From assembly GCA_045106195.1 (NCBI GenBank), contig JBGCEH010000010.1, positions 124,001 through 188,000 on the forward strand: DNA of 64,000 bases, in the 5' to 3' direction. Both the position numbers and the translations under genes were made by a program. Under the pieces are notes generated by a model. It saw nothing but the letters and a program-made list of their open reading frames with translations. It was not told the origin of the DNA and did no database searches. Below, one piece after another: positions 8,659 through 18,847 of this stretch; position 1 is the first letter of the stretch; each line of letters begins with the position of its first letter. This DNA is from Granulosicoccus sp045106195 (GTDB lineage: Bacteria; Pseudomonadota; Gammaproteobacteria; Granulosicoccales; Granulosicoccaceae).

Positions 8659-9429
8659 ATGAAATACCTCACTACTGAAACAGACATCCGCGGCGTCACA
8701 ACCATCACCCTGAATCGCCCGGATAGTTACAACGCTATGAATCGTGCATTCATGGATGAACTTACCGCCATCCTCGGTAAACTGAACAGCAACACACGCA
8801 TTGTTGTATTGGCAGCCAACGGAAAGCACTTCTGTGCAGGTGCTGACATCAACTGGATGAAGCAATCCGCGGAACTGTCTGATGAGGCAAACCGTGAAGA
8901 CGCCATGGCGCTGTCCAATATGCTGCAAGCTCTGAACACAATTGGTTACCCGACCATCGCCAGGGTTCAGGGAGCAGCACTAGGCGGCGGTACCGGCGTT
9001 GTCTGCTGCTGCGATATCGTGGTGGCATCAGAAGATGCAAAATTTGCATTCTCGGAAGTCAAACTGGGCATAATTCCAGCCACCATCAGCCCGTATGCCC
9101 TGGCAGCCATTGGAGCTCGTGCCGCGCGCCGCTACTTCCTGACAGGCGAGCGTATTGATGCACTTGAAGCCTACCGAATAGGCCTTGTGCACAACGTCTG
9201 TTCAACAGATAATCTGTGCAGTCGCGTAGAAGAGAAAATCAGTGCCCTTCTAAGTGGCGCACCTAAAGCTCAATCAGCCGCAAAGAAACTCATCGCAGAT
9301 GTTAGCGGCGCTGAGATCAACGACACATTAAGAACACAACTCTCTGCACGACTGGCAAGCATCCGAACCACCGAAGAAGCTCAGGAAGGCCTTGGAGCCT
9401 TTATCGAAAAACGAGAACCAAGGTGGTAG
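8659..9429 (+). CDS. Enoyl-CoA hydratase/isomerase, closest to methylglutaconyl-CoA hydratase
   Basis: 256 residues, crotonase fold. The oxyanion-hole segment HFCAGADINWM and the GGGTGVVCCCD segment are followed by FSEVKLGIIPATISPY, a stretch I associate with LiuC-type methylglutaconyl-CoA hydratases of leucine/isovalerate degradation. The first crotonase Glu (in GGCEL of true enoyl-CoA hydratases) is Gly, as in that group. No other liu genes (isovaleryl-CoA dehydrogenase, methylcrotonyl-CoA carboxylase, HMG-CoA lyase) are in the window, so the pathway assignment is inferred. It ends 5 bases before the convergent gene at 9435. Confidence 0.85.
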   Translation: MKYLTTETDIRGVTTITLNRPDSYNAMNRAFMDELTAILGKLNSNTRIVVLAANGKHFCAGADINWMKQSAELSDEANREDAMALSNMLQALNTIGYPTIARVQGAALGGGTGVVCCCDIVVASEDAKFAFSEVKLGIIPATISPYALAAIGARAARRYFLTGERIDALEAYRIGLVHNVCSTDNLCSRVEEKISALLSGAPKAQSAAKKLIADVSGAEINDTLRTQLSARLASIRTTEEAQEGLGAFIEKREPRW

Positions 9430-9434
9430 CGAAT

Positions 9435-9839
9435 CTACTGAGACGCCATCGCTTTGTCAAAGCAGATACCCGCTTGCTCCTCAGTAAAACCGGCATCGGC
9501 AAATACCTCTTTAGGGCAGGACTCTACCGCATCATTGTCCAGCTCCGACGGATTGATTTCCTCGGGAAGCGGTAGTAGGCATTGCTTGATGGCGGCCTCC
9601 GCAAGATCATTACAGGCAGTACCAGTAAATCCCATGCAACTTGTAAATTCCTGCGAACTACACAGCACCGCATACTGACTGCGCGCCATATTCTCCAGCA
9701 TTACCCGGGGAACCTTTTCGTCTGATTGAGCAAAAGCGGGAATAGCCGTAAAACCAACTGAAACGGCGACAAGTAAACACGCTATTGTAAGTCCGGATAC
9801 ATTGGTAACACTCTGCAGCTGTTGTACACGGTTCATCAT
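9435..9839 (-). CDS. Small Cys-rich secreted protein of unknown function
   Basis: 134 residues from the ATG at 9839 (a second ATG lies one codon in, at 9836); the longer TTG frame adds 16 residues with no signal character. A signal peptide with a long hydrophobic stretch ends at IPAFAQS. The mature part of about 100 residues holds six Cys, spaced as for three disulfides, and is acidic. No family recognised. It is convergent with the hydratase gene, so the catabolic cluster does not explain it. No strong ribosome-binding site is visible before either ATG. Confidence 0.7.
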   Translation of the reverse strand: MMNRVQQLQSVTNVSGLTIACLLVAVSVGFTAIPAFAQSDEKVPRVMLENMARSQYAVLCSSQEFTSCMGFTGTACNDLAEAAIKQCLLPLPEEINPSELDNDAVESCPKEVFADAGFTEEQAGICFDKAMASQ

Positions 9840-10038
9840 ATTTACGATATCAAAAGAATTCGCTGCCAGTATACGACAACGCTTCAACCCTGTTCGTCGT
9901 CTCTGTACGTTATGTGTGGTGACCCATATCGATAAAAGGCACGCGACGAAGATCCTCTGTTCCAGCTACAACACCCTGTTTCTGACGACGCTGGGAATGA
10001 AATGTCTGTTACCGAATTAACCGCACCACCCACTAGCA

Positions 10039-11436
<1,398 letters not shown>

Positions 11437-11559
11437 CGGTCGCAGCCCTCAGGGAAAACGAATGCCGACCAGAGGTCTGGCCATCGCGGGATCAAAGGTA
11501 TCATTGTGACAGGCGCACATGTTGAGTGCCATATCTTCGCCGCGAACGTACAAGTTGCC

Positions 11560-12156
11560 ATGACAATGCTAAAGAACAAGACCTACTGGCTCTTCGACAT
11601 GGATGGCACGCTAACCATCGCCATGCACGACTTCGACGCCATGCGCGCAGAACTGAAGTTGCCCGTTGGCATGCCGATACTGGAAGCGCTAGCCGCAATG
11701 GACCCTGCAGACGCCTCTGTAAAGTACCGTGAGCTGGACGAAATGGAGCTGCGGATGGCCGCTGAAGCCACCCCTCAGGACGGCAGTGTCGAACTCCTGG
11801 AGCATCTAAGCTCAGCTGGTGCACAATTGGGAATCGTAACTCGTAACGGACGTGAAATCGCTGACGTTACATTAAAAGCCTGCGGCCTCGACAGATTCTT
11901 CGATGAGCAGTCCATCATCAGCCGCGATTGCTGCACGGCCAAGCCCGATCCGGCAGGTGTAAATCTTCTGCTCTCTCGCTGGAACGGCGAGGCATCAAAT
12001 GCCGTCATGGTCGGCGACTTCGTGTTTGATTTACAAGCAGGCCACAGCGCCGGCACCGCCACAGTTCACATGGACGTCAGCGGAGAGTTCGCCTGGCCGG
12101 AGATCACTGATGTGAGCGTGCATTCACTCCGAGAACTGCTCGACCATATTGTGTGA
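11560..12156 (+). CDS. HAD-superfamily phosphatase
   Basis: 198 residues from ATG 11560, chosen because the nucleophile motif (FDMDGTLT) then lies in its usual place 13-20 residues in; the longer frame is non-conserved. Motif I DMDGT, motif II IVTRNG, motif III Lys in AKPDP, and motif IV GDFVFD are all present, with a small helical cap between I and II, as in phosphoglycolate-phosphatase-like enzymes. The substrate is unknown. It is convergent with the M48 protease gene, 7 bases apart. Confidence 0.88.
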   Translation: MTMLKNKTYWLFDMDGTLTIAMHDFDAMRAELKLPVGMPILEALAAMDPADASVKYRELDEMELRMAAEATPQDGSVELLEHLSSAGAQLGIVTRNGREIADVTLKACGLDRFFDEQSIISRDCCTAKPDPAGVNLLLSRWNGEASNAVMVGDFVFDLQAGHSAGTATVHMDVSGEFAWPEITDVSVHSLRELLDHIV

Positions 12157-12163
12157 GAGCCGA

Positions 12164-13753
12164 TCATCTGCCTGCCTGAGCAGCACTCAGAATTACAACC
12201 TTAACCGCATTGGCCTGGGCTTGGGTAAATTTCTGACCGGTTTCTATCATACGACGATCGCCTGAATTAACGACACCACTCACATCCAGTTGTCGTTGCG
12301 GTCCACTTCCCATCGTCACACCCAGCTTGATATTTCGGACAGGATTTGCAGTCTGATTAATAATCTCAATAACAAACTCGCCGTTGCGTGACAGTCCCTG
12401 CCTGACCAGTAAACTGGTATTTCTACTATTGCTACTGGTATCAGGCTGCAACCGGCCAAGAGCTTGTCTGGCTCGTTGCCCTTCACTGTCACCAGCCTGT
12501 GCTGCCATGCTGTAATAACGTCTGGCAACTTGTGTCTTGCCTTGCTTCTCAGCTGCCAGCCCAAGGCCCAGCTGAGCTGTGGCCGTAGGCAACAATCGCA
12601 AGCTACGCGCATAGTCAGCCTGTGCTGCCTTGATATTATTTTGCGCCTCATGGATACGTCCACGTTGCACATAGTTATAAAAGTACTCGCCATTAAGGGA
12701 AATCGCCTTGTCATAGGATTTCCTGGCAGCGCTGAGATTGTTTTGCGACAAAGCGATGTCACCTGCAAGAGAATGAAACAAAGACTCCCGCGGCTCTATT
12801 CTGATAGCCGTGCTCAACAGTGTTGAAGCCTGACGCAGGTTACCGTTCCTGACCTCTACCTGCGCTTGCCGATGTGCCTTGTAGGCATTCTGTGTCTTGA
12901 ACAGGGTCGCCATGGCCTGCTTGTATTCCCTCTCGCCCAGGGTACCGGTCTTCGGCAATTTCGCCGCTGTTTTGATATTTTCGTTAACGCGTTTTTGCGA
13001 TGGCGGATGACTGGCAAACAGTCGGTTCAACGGATTGTTCGGCTGCCCCTGAGATAACTTCAGAAACGTGCGTTGCAACTCCACCGCACCCTGTGGGTTA
13101 TATCCAGCCCGAGCCATGTACTCCATACCATAGCGATCCGACTCAAGCTCTGCACCCTGACCGTACTGGCTGTTGATGATCTGAGCGCCCACGGAGGAAG
13201 CAAGCTGCGCAACCTGACCGTCATAACCATTTTGCTGCGCAAGGATAGTCGCTGTTACGACTCCCAACTGAAGGCCCATACCACGAGTCGCACCCTTTGC
13301 ACCATGTTTTGCCGCCGCATGAACAATCTCGTGCCCCAGAACGGCAGCCAACTCTGCCTCACTTCCCAGTTCAACAAGCAAGCCACGGTTTATGCTGATC
13401 TTACCGCCCGGCAACGCCCAGGCGTTGGGCGTTGAATCATTGATGACATTGAATTCATAAGGTAGCTTGCGATCACTTTTCGCCGCTAGTTTCATGCCCA
13501 CGGAACGCACATAGTTCTCGACTTTGGGGTCAACGATATAGTCGCCGCCCTGCTGTTGTCGCAACGGCATATATTGCTGCGCTCCGATCTGGAGCTCCCA
13601 GCCTTCGTCTACGACCAGAAAGTCCCTTTTACCTGTCACCGGATTCTGCACACAGGCAGAAATGGAAATGACACACAAAAAGCTGCCAAGAAAGGCAATC
13701 AGCCGCGAATATCCCCGGCTACCCGTGTTCACACCAAGCTGCTTGACCTGCAT
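12164..13753 (-). CDS. M48 family metalloprotease lipoprotein with TPR repeats
   Basis: 529 residues. Lipoprotein signal with lipobox ISAC (Cys34), then an M48 peptidase domain with the zinc motif HEIVH (His141, Glu142, His145) and the third ligand region ELESDRYG near 204. From about 290 to 420 there are TPR-like helical pairs, then a C-terminal beta region of about 90 residues. This arrangement resembles the periplasmic BepA/LoiP quality-control proteases that act on outer-membrane assembly, but the C-terminal beta domain is extra, so I give no symbol. It lies 23 bases downstream of slyD on the same strand, so folding and quality control look co-transcribed. Confidence 0.9.
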   Translation of the reverse strand: MQVKQLGVNTGSRGYSRLIAFLGSFLCVISISACVQNPVTGKRDFLVVDEGWELQIGAQQYMPLRQQQGGDYIVDPKVENYVRSVGMKLAAKSDRKLPYEFNVINDSTPNAWALPGGKISINRGLLVELGSEAELAAVLGHEIVHAAAKHGAKGATRGMGLQLGVVTATILAQQNGYDGQVAQLASSVGAQIINSQYGQGAELESDRYGMEYMARAGYNPQGAVELQRTFLKLSQGQPNNPLNRLFASHPPSQKRVNENIKTAAKLPKTGTLGEREYKQAMATLFKTQNAYKAHRQAQVEVRNGNLRQASTLLSTAIRIEPRESLFHSLAGDIALSQNNLSAARKSYDKAISLNGEYFYNYVQRGRIHEAQNNIKAAQADYARSLRLLPTATAQLGLGLAAEKQGKTQVARRYYSMAAQAGDSEGQRARQALGRLQPDTSSNSRNTSLLVRQGLSRNGEFVIEIINQTANPVRNIKLGVTMGSGPQRQLDVSGVVNSGDRRMIETGQKFTQAQANAVKVVILSAAQAGR

Positions 13754-13776
13754 TTTATCGCCTTCCTGTCTGAACG

Positions 13777-14316
13777 TTAATGCTGATGCCCGCCGACACC
13801 ATGAGCATGACCGTGAGCCTGCTCATCTTCGGTAGCCGGACGAACATCCACAATGGAGACATCGAATGTGAGATCCACACCGGCAAGCGGGTGATTAGTA
13901 TCAACATCGAGATTGAATTTTCCCACTTTGATGACTGTAGCCGGACTCGGCCCTTGCTCACCGCGTAGTGTAATGATTTGACCTGTACGGAACGTCTGCT
14001 GCTTTCCGCCGTCTATGTTCTTGCGGGCAATTCGCTGACGTCGCTCAGGGTAATGCCTGCCGTACGCCTTCTGATGTGGAATCGTGATCGAAAAATCATC
14101 ACCTGATACTTTGCCAACGAATGCATCCTGCAATGCCAACAGCACCCCTCGCTCACCAAACAGGCACAGCACCGGATGGGTGGTCCTGGAGGATTCGATC
14201 TTGACCGCGTCTTTATCGTATAAATCATAATGAAAAGTTATGACTGTACCTGGCCCACCCACTTGGGCCGTCATTTTTTCGGCACCGTCCTGACCCCGTT
14301 CACGGGTTACGGTCAT
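13777..14316 (-). CDS. SlyD-like FKBP peptidyl-prolyl cis-trans isomerase
   Basis: 179 residues. An FKBP core interrupted by the insert-in-flap chaperone domain (about 80-135; the segment KAYGRHYPERRQRI begins it), then a His-rich tail ending HGHAHGVGGHQH, as in nickel-binding SlyD proteins. The family catalyses prolyl isomerisation and chaperones folding; His tails bind Ni or Zn for metalloenzyme maturation. The first 15 residues before the conserved GPGTVITFHYDL are longer than usual, so the true start may be the internal Met15. It sits upstream of the M48 protease gene in the same orientation. Confidence 0.9.
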   Translation of the reverse strand: MTVTRERGQDGAEKMTAQVGGPGTVITFHYDLYDKDAVKIESSRTTHPVLCLFGERGVLLALQDAFVGKVSGDDFSITIPHQKAYGRHYPERRQRIARKNIDGGKQQTFRTGQIITLRGEQGPSPATVIKVGKFNLDVDTNHPLAGVDLTFDVSIVDVRPATEDEQAHGHAHGVGGHQH

Positions 14317-14420
14317 GCTGATTACTCCACCGTCATAAATCTGATCTTTCGGATCGGTCAGAACAACGCATCAGACCGTAAACTACCAATATGATACCCA
14401 CAACGGACAGGGGGTGGGTG

Positions 14421-15377
14421 ATGAACCCATTGAAACGACATCGTTTTTCACAGTATCGATTTTCCCACTGGATAGCCATCCTGTTGCTATCAGTACTGGT
14501 GAGCGCATGTACGAGTAGCAAGCTGATTATCGGGCCGCTCTACAATCGGCTCGACGACAGGATGAAGGATCAGTTCAACGAGCTCGGTGATTTCACAGAC
14601 GAGCAAAAAGCAGCTTTTGAAAAATCGGTGGGCACGTATCACGTCTGGCATCGCCAATCGGAACTACCCCAGTACGCCGCATTCATCAAGACCCTTGCAA
14701 GTTCAATTGAAAAAGAAGGCACGACCGAGACCGACATACAGCAGTGGATGGAAACTGTCGAGAATCATTCACGAGCGGCGCGAGAATGCCACCCCGTCAA
14801 TTTCTCATTCAATCTCATGAAGTCTTTGACTGACGAGCAAATAACGTCCATCGAAGCGCACTTCGCCGAGGAGCGTGAAGAAGATATCACCCGTTACGAA
14901 TCCCGCTCCCCGGAGGAGCGTATCGAGCGTCGGCTTAAAAACATGAGCAAATGGGCAGGTAGAATCGACGTTGACTTCACAGCAACGCAACGCGCCTTGT
15001 TTCTCAGTGCGTTCAAACAGCAAGTCAGTCTACGCAAGGAATACTTCGCTCTGTCTGCACAATGGTACGCAGAATTTTTCGAACTCGCACGCGCGCAAGA
15101 CAACCCGGACTTTGACGCTGACATGCGTGCACATCTGGCCAAACAGTGGCGTCAGCTTGAAACGGCGTACCCCGAACAATGGCAGGCTAACAGCGATCTG
15201 TGGAAAGATACCGGATTACGCTTTGTCCAGAGCATGACGCCGGAACAACGTGATACTTTAAGCCGCTGGATGAGAAAACTGGCTTCCACTCTGGAAGCCA
15301 TTTCCCGAGACAAACCCTCATTTCAAGTGGTTAACGACCCCTCTCTGGGTTGTCTGGTCGACCCCGAAAGTACCTGA
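14421..15377 (+). CDS. DUF6279-like lipoprotein
   Basis: 318 residues from ATG 14421, which follows a purine-rich GGGGGTGGG site and opens on a signal with lipobox VSAC (Cys30); the track-long start 30 bases earlier lacks signal features. The rest is helical and charged, with repeated E-R-x-x-x-x-x-W patterns and D/E-E-Q motifs (LTDEQ, MTPEQR), matching the family of helical periplasmic lipoproteins called DUF6279. The function is unknown. Its 3' end overlaps the convergent dihydrouridine synthase gene by 55 bases. Confidence 0.82.
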   Translation: MNPLKRHRFSQYRFSHWIAILLLSVLVSACTSSKLIIGPLYNRLDDRMKDQFNELGDFTDEQKAAFEKSVGTYHVWHRQSELPQYAAFIKTLASSIEKEGTTETDIQQWMETVENHSRAARECHPVNFSFNLMKSLTDEQITSIEAHFAEEREEDITRYESRSPEERIERRLKNMSKWAGRIDVDFTATQRALFLSAFKQQVSLRKEYFALSAQWYAEFFELARAQDNPDFDADMRAHLAKQWRQLETAYPEQWQANSDLWKDTGLRFVQSMTPEQRDTLSRWMRKLASTLEAISRDKPSFQVVNDPSLGCLVDPEST

Positions 15378-16357
15378 TCCCGCCGATGGGCTTCAAACGC
15401 CGCAACAATCTCAGCGGTGTTATGCAATGCCCTTAACCTACCGAACAAATCACTGGCCTGAGGATAAGTACGTTTCAGATAGGCCAGCCATTGTTTGGTC
15501 CGGTTACCTATATGTCGGGGGCTGTGACAATCGGAACGTAAGAACTGCGCCTCTACCAAATGAGAAATTTCCTGCCAGGACATAAGCTCAAGCTGCTCAC
15601 CGCGTTCACTGGACCTGATGCGTTTGGCAAGATCGGGAGCCGCAAGTGCGCTCCGCCCCAGCATGACATGCTCGCAGCCACTTTGCGCACGCGCATCAAG
15701 CGCATCTTCCACACTCCAGATTTCCCCATTGATATAGGTATTGGCAACCCCTTCATCCATCACCTGGCGCACCGTTGACCACCAGGCAGGCGGTTTGTAG
15801 CCGTCGAACTTCGTCCGCGCATGAATGGCGAGCTCTGTTGCACCCGCCTCTCTAATCAAGCCGACGATTTCCGGCAGTGCATTGTGGTTATCGTAGCCAA
15901 GACGGATTTTCGCTGTCACCGGCACACTCGCGTCAACCGCATCCCGTACCGCTTTCACGATATTGCCGACATGCCACGGATCACGCAGCAAAATCGACCC
16001 ACCCATACTGTTATTCACTGTCTTGGCCGGACAACCAAAGTTCAGATCAATTCCTTTAGCACCTAGCTCCACAGCACGCTTGGCATTCAACGCCAAAGCG
16101 CCTTCATCACTCCCAAGCAACTGTGTATACACCGGCACTCCGAATTCCGTACACCCACCGGTCTCGAGCTCAGGACACAAGCGCAGAAAAACCCGCGCAG
16201 GCAGCAACACATCGGTGACGCGAATAAATTCAGTCACACACCGATCGTAACCACCGATACCCGTCAAGAGCCTGCGCATCGGGGCATCGATCACACCTTC
16301 CATCGGCGCTAGTACCACCCGCAGGGAATGCGAACTGGCAGAGGTGTAATAACTCAT
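15323..16357 (-). CDS. dusC: tRNA-dihydrouridine synthase, DusC type
   Basis: 344 residues from ATG 16357. The longer frame adds 82 unlike residues across the divergent promoter region, so it was rejected. TIM-barrel flavoprotein: LAPMEGVIDAPMR near the start, NFGCPAK with the catalytic Cys near 122, KIRLGYDN, and IHARTKFDGYKPPAWW, the pattern of the DusC subgroup that makes dihydrouridine 16. The C-terminal tRNA-binding helices are present (RTKQWLAYL). It reduces a tRNA uridine using NADPH and FMN. It is divergent from the CvfB-like gene, with an 84-base shared promoter region. Confidence 0.92.
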   Translation of the reverse strand: MSYYTSASSHSLRVVLAPMEGVIDAPMRRLLTGIGGYDRCVTEFIRVTDVLLPARVFLRLCPELETGGCTEFGVPVYTQLLGSDEGALALNAKRAVELGAKGIDLNFGCPAKTVNNSMGGSILLRDPWHVGNIVKAVRDAVDASVPVTAKIRLGYDNHNALPEIVGLIREAGATELAIHARTKFDGYKPPAWWSTVRQVMDEGVANTYINGEIWSVEDALDARAQSGCEHVMLGRSALAAPDLAKRIRSSERGEQLELMSWQEISHLVEAQFLRSDCHSPRHIGNRTKQWLAYLKRTYPQASDLFGRLRALHNTAEIVAAFEAHRRDQVLSGSTRQPREGSLTT

Positions 16358-16441
16358 CAATCTACTTACTCTCAGGGTCAGCCAAGCGTACACTAACGAC
16401 GCTTTCCTGATGAATCGAATAAGTACTACACAGACCACATA

Positions 16442-17275
16442 ATGCAAATCGGTTACACCCATAATCTGGAAGTTCTTGAACGGCACCAGAATTCGTTGTC
16501 TCTGGACGGCGGCGAGCTTGGACAATTGCCCCTGCCGGTCAAAGAGGCTGGCACCGCAGACGTTGGCGATAGCCTCGAGGCATTCATCTACACAGACTCT
16601 CAAGGCAAGCCGCTGGCAACAACCCGCAAGCCCCTTGCCGAGCGCGACCAGTGTGCATCAATGAAAATCATGGATATCACCAACGCCGGTGCGTTTCTCG
16701 ATTGGGGCCTTGAAAAAAACCTTTTGCTCCCCTTCGCGGAACAACGAAGACCCGCTGAAGTGGGACGATTCGAAACAGTTCTTGTTTACCTTGACAACAG
16801 CGGCAGATTGGCAGCCAGCAGTCGCCTCGATCATCACCTGCCTGAAACAGCGACCGACTACCGCCCATGGCAACCCGTAACACTACTTATCTATCAACGC
16901 ACCGACCTCGGTCTGAAAGCCGTCGTCGACAATCGCGCCCTGGGATTGCTGTACAAAGACGAAATATTTCAGCAAGTCCGAGTCGGCGACACGCATAACG
17001 GCTTCATCAAGCGTCTGCGACATGACGGCCGAATAGATCTCGCCCTGCAACCTCCCAGCAAGCAACTACAACCGGATCTGACTGAGGAAATCATCGCTTA
17101 TCTACACGAACATAACGGTGTCTGTGCCTTAAGTGACAAAAGCTCACCCGAAGCCATTCAAGCAACATTCCAGGTCAGCAAAAAGAACTTCAAGAGAGCT
17201 CTGAGCACCTTGTACAAACAACGGCGGATCGTCATAGAAGCCGATCAGATCACTCTGCCCGAAGAGCAAAACTAA
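16442..17275 (+). CDS. CvfB/YitL-like S1 RNA-binding protein
   Basis: 277 residues. Three S1-like OB modules (about 1-65, 72-135, 145-210), including the segment ITNAGAFLDWGLEKNLLLP characteristic of CvfB, then a winged-helix end (about 220-277) with SPEAIQATFQVSKKNFKRALSTLYKQRRI cut short here to its key Ser, Pro and Lys positions. CvfB-type proteins bind RNA and affect virulence or growth genes in Gram-positives; in proteobacteria the role is unclear. It overlaps the next gene by one base (TAATG), so the GTPase is probably translationally coupled, and both point to RNA or ribosome metabolism. Confidence 0.87.
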   Translation: MQIGYTHNLEVLERHQNSLSLDGGELGQLPLPVKEAGTADVGDSLEAFIYTDSQGKPLATTRKPLAERDQCASMKIMDITNAGAFLDWGLEKNLLLPFAEQRRPAEVGRFETVLVYLDNSGRLAASSRLDHHLPETATDYRPWQPVTLLIYQRTDLGLKAVVDNRALGLLYKDEIFQQVRVGDTHNGFIKRLRHDGRIDLALQPPSKQLQPDLTEEIIAYLHEHNGVCALSDKSSPEAIQATFQVSKKNFKRALSTLYKQRRIVIEADQITLPEEQN

Positions 17276-18234
17276 TGGCAATCCAGTGGTTCCCTGGGCA
17301 TATGCACAAGGCCCGCAAAGAGATGGCAAAAGTACTGCCGGACATCGACGTGGTGCTCGAGGTACTCGACGCCCGTATCCCCTGGAGCAGCGAAAATCCC
17401 ATGCTCGCCGACATCGGCAAGGACAAGCCGGTGCTACGCGTCCTCACCAAGTCCGATCTGGCCGACCCTGCCATGACGGCACAATGGCTCGATGTGCATA
17501 GCCAGTCCCGAGGCCACGATGCGATGGCGGTATCAACGACCGATGTTCGTAGCTACAAGAACATTCTGCCGCGCCTCAAGGCCTTCTACCCGGACGACAC
17601 CTCGCAACGACTCAAGCCGCGCGTCGCCATGGTAGTCGGCATCCCCAACGTCGGCAAGTCAACTCTCATCAACAAGCTCACCGGCAGAGTCATTGCCAAA
17701 ACCGGAAACGAGCCCGCCATAACCAAACGCCAGCAGCTCATCTCGCTTACCGAAGAGTGGTCGCTACGAGACACACCCGGCGTACTCTGGCCAAAAGTGG
17801 ACAACGACGCCAGCGGCTATCGACTTGCAGCCACAGGCGCTGTGCGCGACACGGCCATGGACAGCGCCGAAGTAGCGACACACTTGCTGGACTATCTCAA
17901 CGTAACCTATGCAGATCAGCTTAGACAGCGATACGGCGAGACACTCCCCGTCACGCAGAGCGTCCAGACTCTGGAAGAAATAGGCCACATCCGCGGCTGT
18001 ATCGGCGCTGGAGCACTCGTCGATTTTGACCGCGCTGGCCGTTTGCTTTTGCAGGAATACCGACAGGGTCTACTCGGCCAGATTACTCTGGAGTCTCCGT
18101 CGATGCGAAAGAAGGAGTTGGCCGAGACCGAGGAACGCATCGCACGCATCTCCGCAAAACGGGAGCAACGCAAGCTTGAAAAGCAGACCGCTCGCAACGA
18201 AGCGAAAGCGCGCAAGAAATCCAAACGCTTCTAG
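17275..18234 (+). CDS. Ribosome biogenesis GTPase, YlqF/RbgA family
   Basis: 319 residues. Circularly permuted GTPase: the G4 motif TKSD (58-61) comes before G1 GIPNVGKST and G3 DTPG. The N-terminus IQWFPGHMHKA is the RbgA/YlqF signature, and a Lys/Arg-rich tail fits rRNA binding. RbgA acts in late assembly of the large ribosomal subunit. Operon with the CvfB-like gene. Confidence 0.92.
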   Translation: MAIQWFPGHMHKARKEMAKVLPDIDVVLEVLDARIPWSSENPMLADIGKDKPVLRVLTKSDLADPAMTAQWLDVHSQSRGHDAMAVSTTDVRSYKNILPRLKAFYPDDTSQRLKPRVAMVVGIPNVGKSTLINKLTGRVIAKTGNEPAITKRQQLISLTEEWSLRDTPGVLWPKVDNDASGYRLAATGAVRDTAMDSAEVATHLLDYLNVTYADQLRQRYGETLPVTQSVQTLEEIGHIRGCIGAGALVDFDRAGRLLLQEYRQGLLGQITLESPSMRKKELAETEERIARISAKREQRKLEKQTARNEAKARKKSKRF

Positions 18235-18350
18235 CAGCTTCTGGCGATTGAGGAATACCCCCCATCCCGTGGATTCATCGCCCATCCAGAATCCAAAATT
18301 GTGAACTTTCCCCCGACGAGCTAACCCCTCTCGCCGTTATTTTAGTTACA

Positions 18351-18375
18351 CGCCAGCAACACACGTTGCCTGGCG
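18351..18375 (+). terminator. Strong hairpin, possible terminator after the GTPase gene
   Basis: CGCCAGCAAC and GTTGCCTGGCG pair around an ACAC loop with one bulged C. There is no T-tract behind it, so Rho-independent termination is uncertain; it could also sit in the leader of the lipoprotein gene at 18421. Confidence 0.4.
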
Positions 18376-18420
18376 AATCAACTGGCAAGAGCAGACACAG
18401 AATCTGCGCGCGGAGTTCGC

Positions 18421-18759
18421 ATGGGTGGTATCAGACTACGGTTGGTCATCATTGGAGTGGCAGTTGTGCTGGCACTACAAGGTTGTACGTTTACTCAACA
18501 ACACCCTGATCCTGAAGAAAAGCACGCCGCCCTCGACCGCTGGAACCGCTGCCTGCAGCGGTTTGAAAGCGATGCAGCGCATTTCTGCGATGGGCATCGC
18601 AGGGATGTGCTTGTGACCTATCCTGCACATCTGGAAACCCAGGTTGATTCCATGCTGCGCAAACAAATCAGTGTATCCAAGCCTCAGACCATGCTCAAAA
18701 CAGGTCTGCCGAACGTTCTGGACGCCTCTGAAACACCTGATGAGGAAACGCTCCCATAA
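18421..18759 (+). CDS. Small lipoprotein of unknown function
   Basis: 112 residues. Signal peptide with lipobox LQGC (Cys22), then a short hydrophilic, mostly helical chain with two further Cys (about 44 and 56). No family recognised. It is followed by the exported FKBP gene after 88 bases on the same strand. A coding role is supported by the well-formed lipoprotein signal and by the absence of a better frame. Confidence 0.7.
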   Translation: MGGIRLRLVIIGVAVVLALQGCTFTQQHPDPEEKHAALDRWNRCLQRFESDAAHFCDGHRRDVLVTYPAHLETQVDSMLRKQISVSKPQTMLKTGLPNVLDASETPDEETLP

Positions 18760-18847
18760 ACTGGAAGCAAAGCACGATGAGTCGATCTATGACATAGTGC
18801 CGTGGATAACCCTTTCGACCACGAAACCAGCAGGATACGATCGACCC

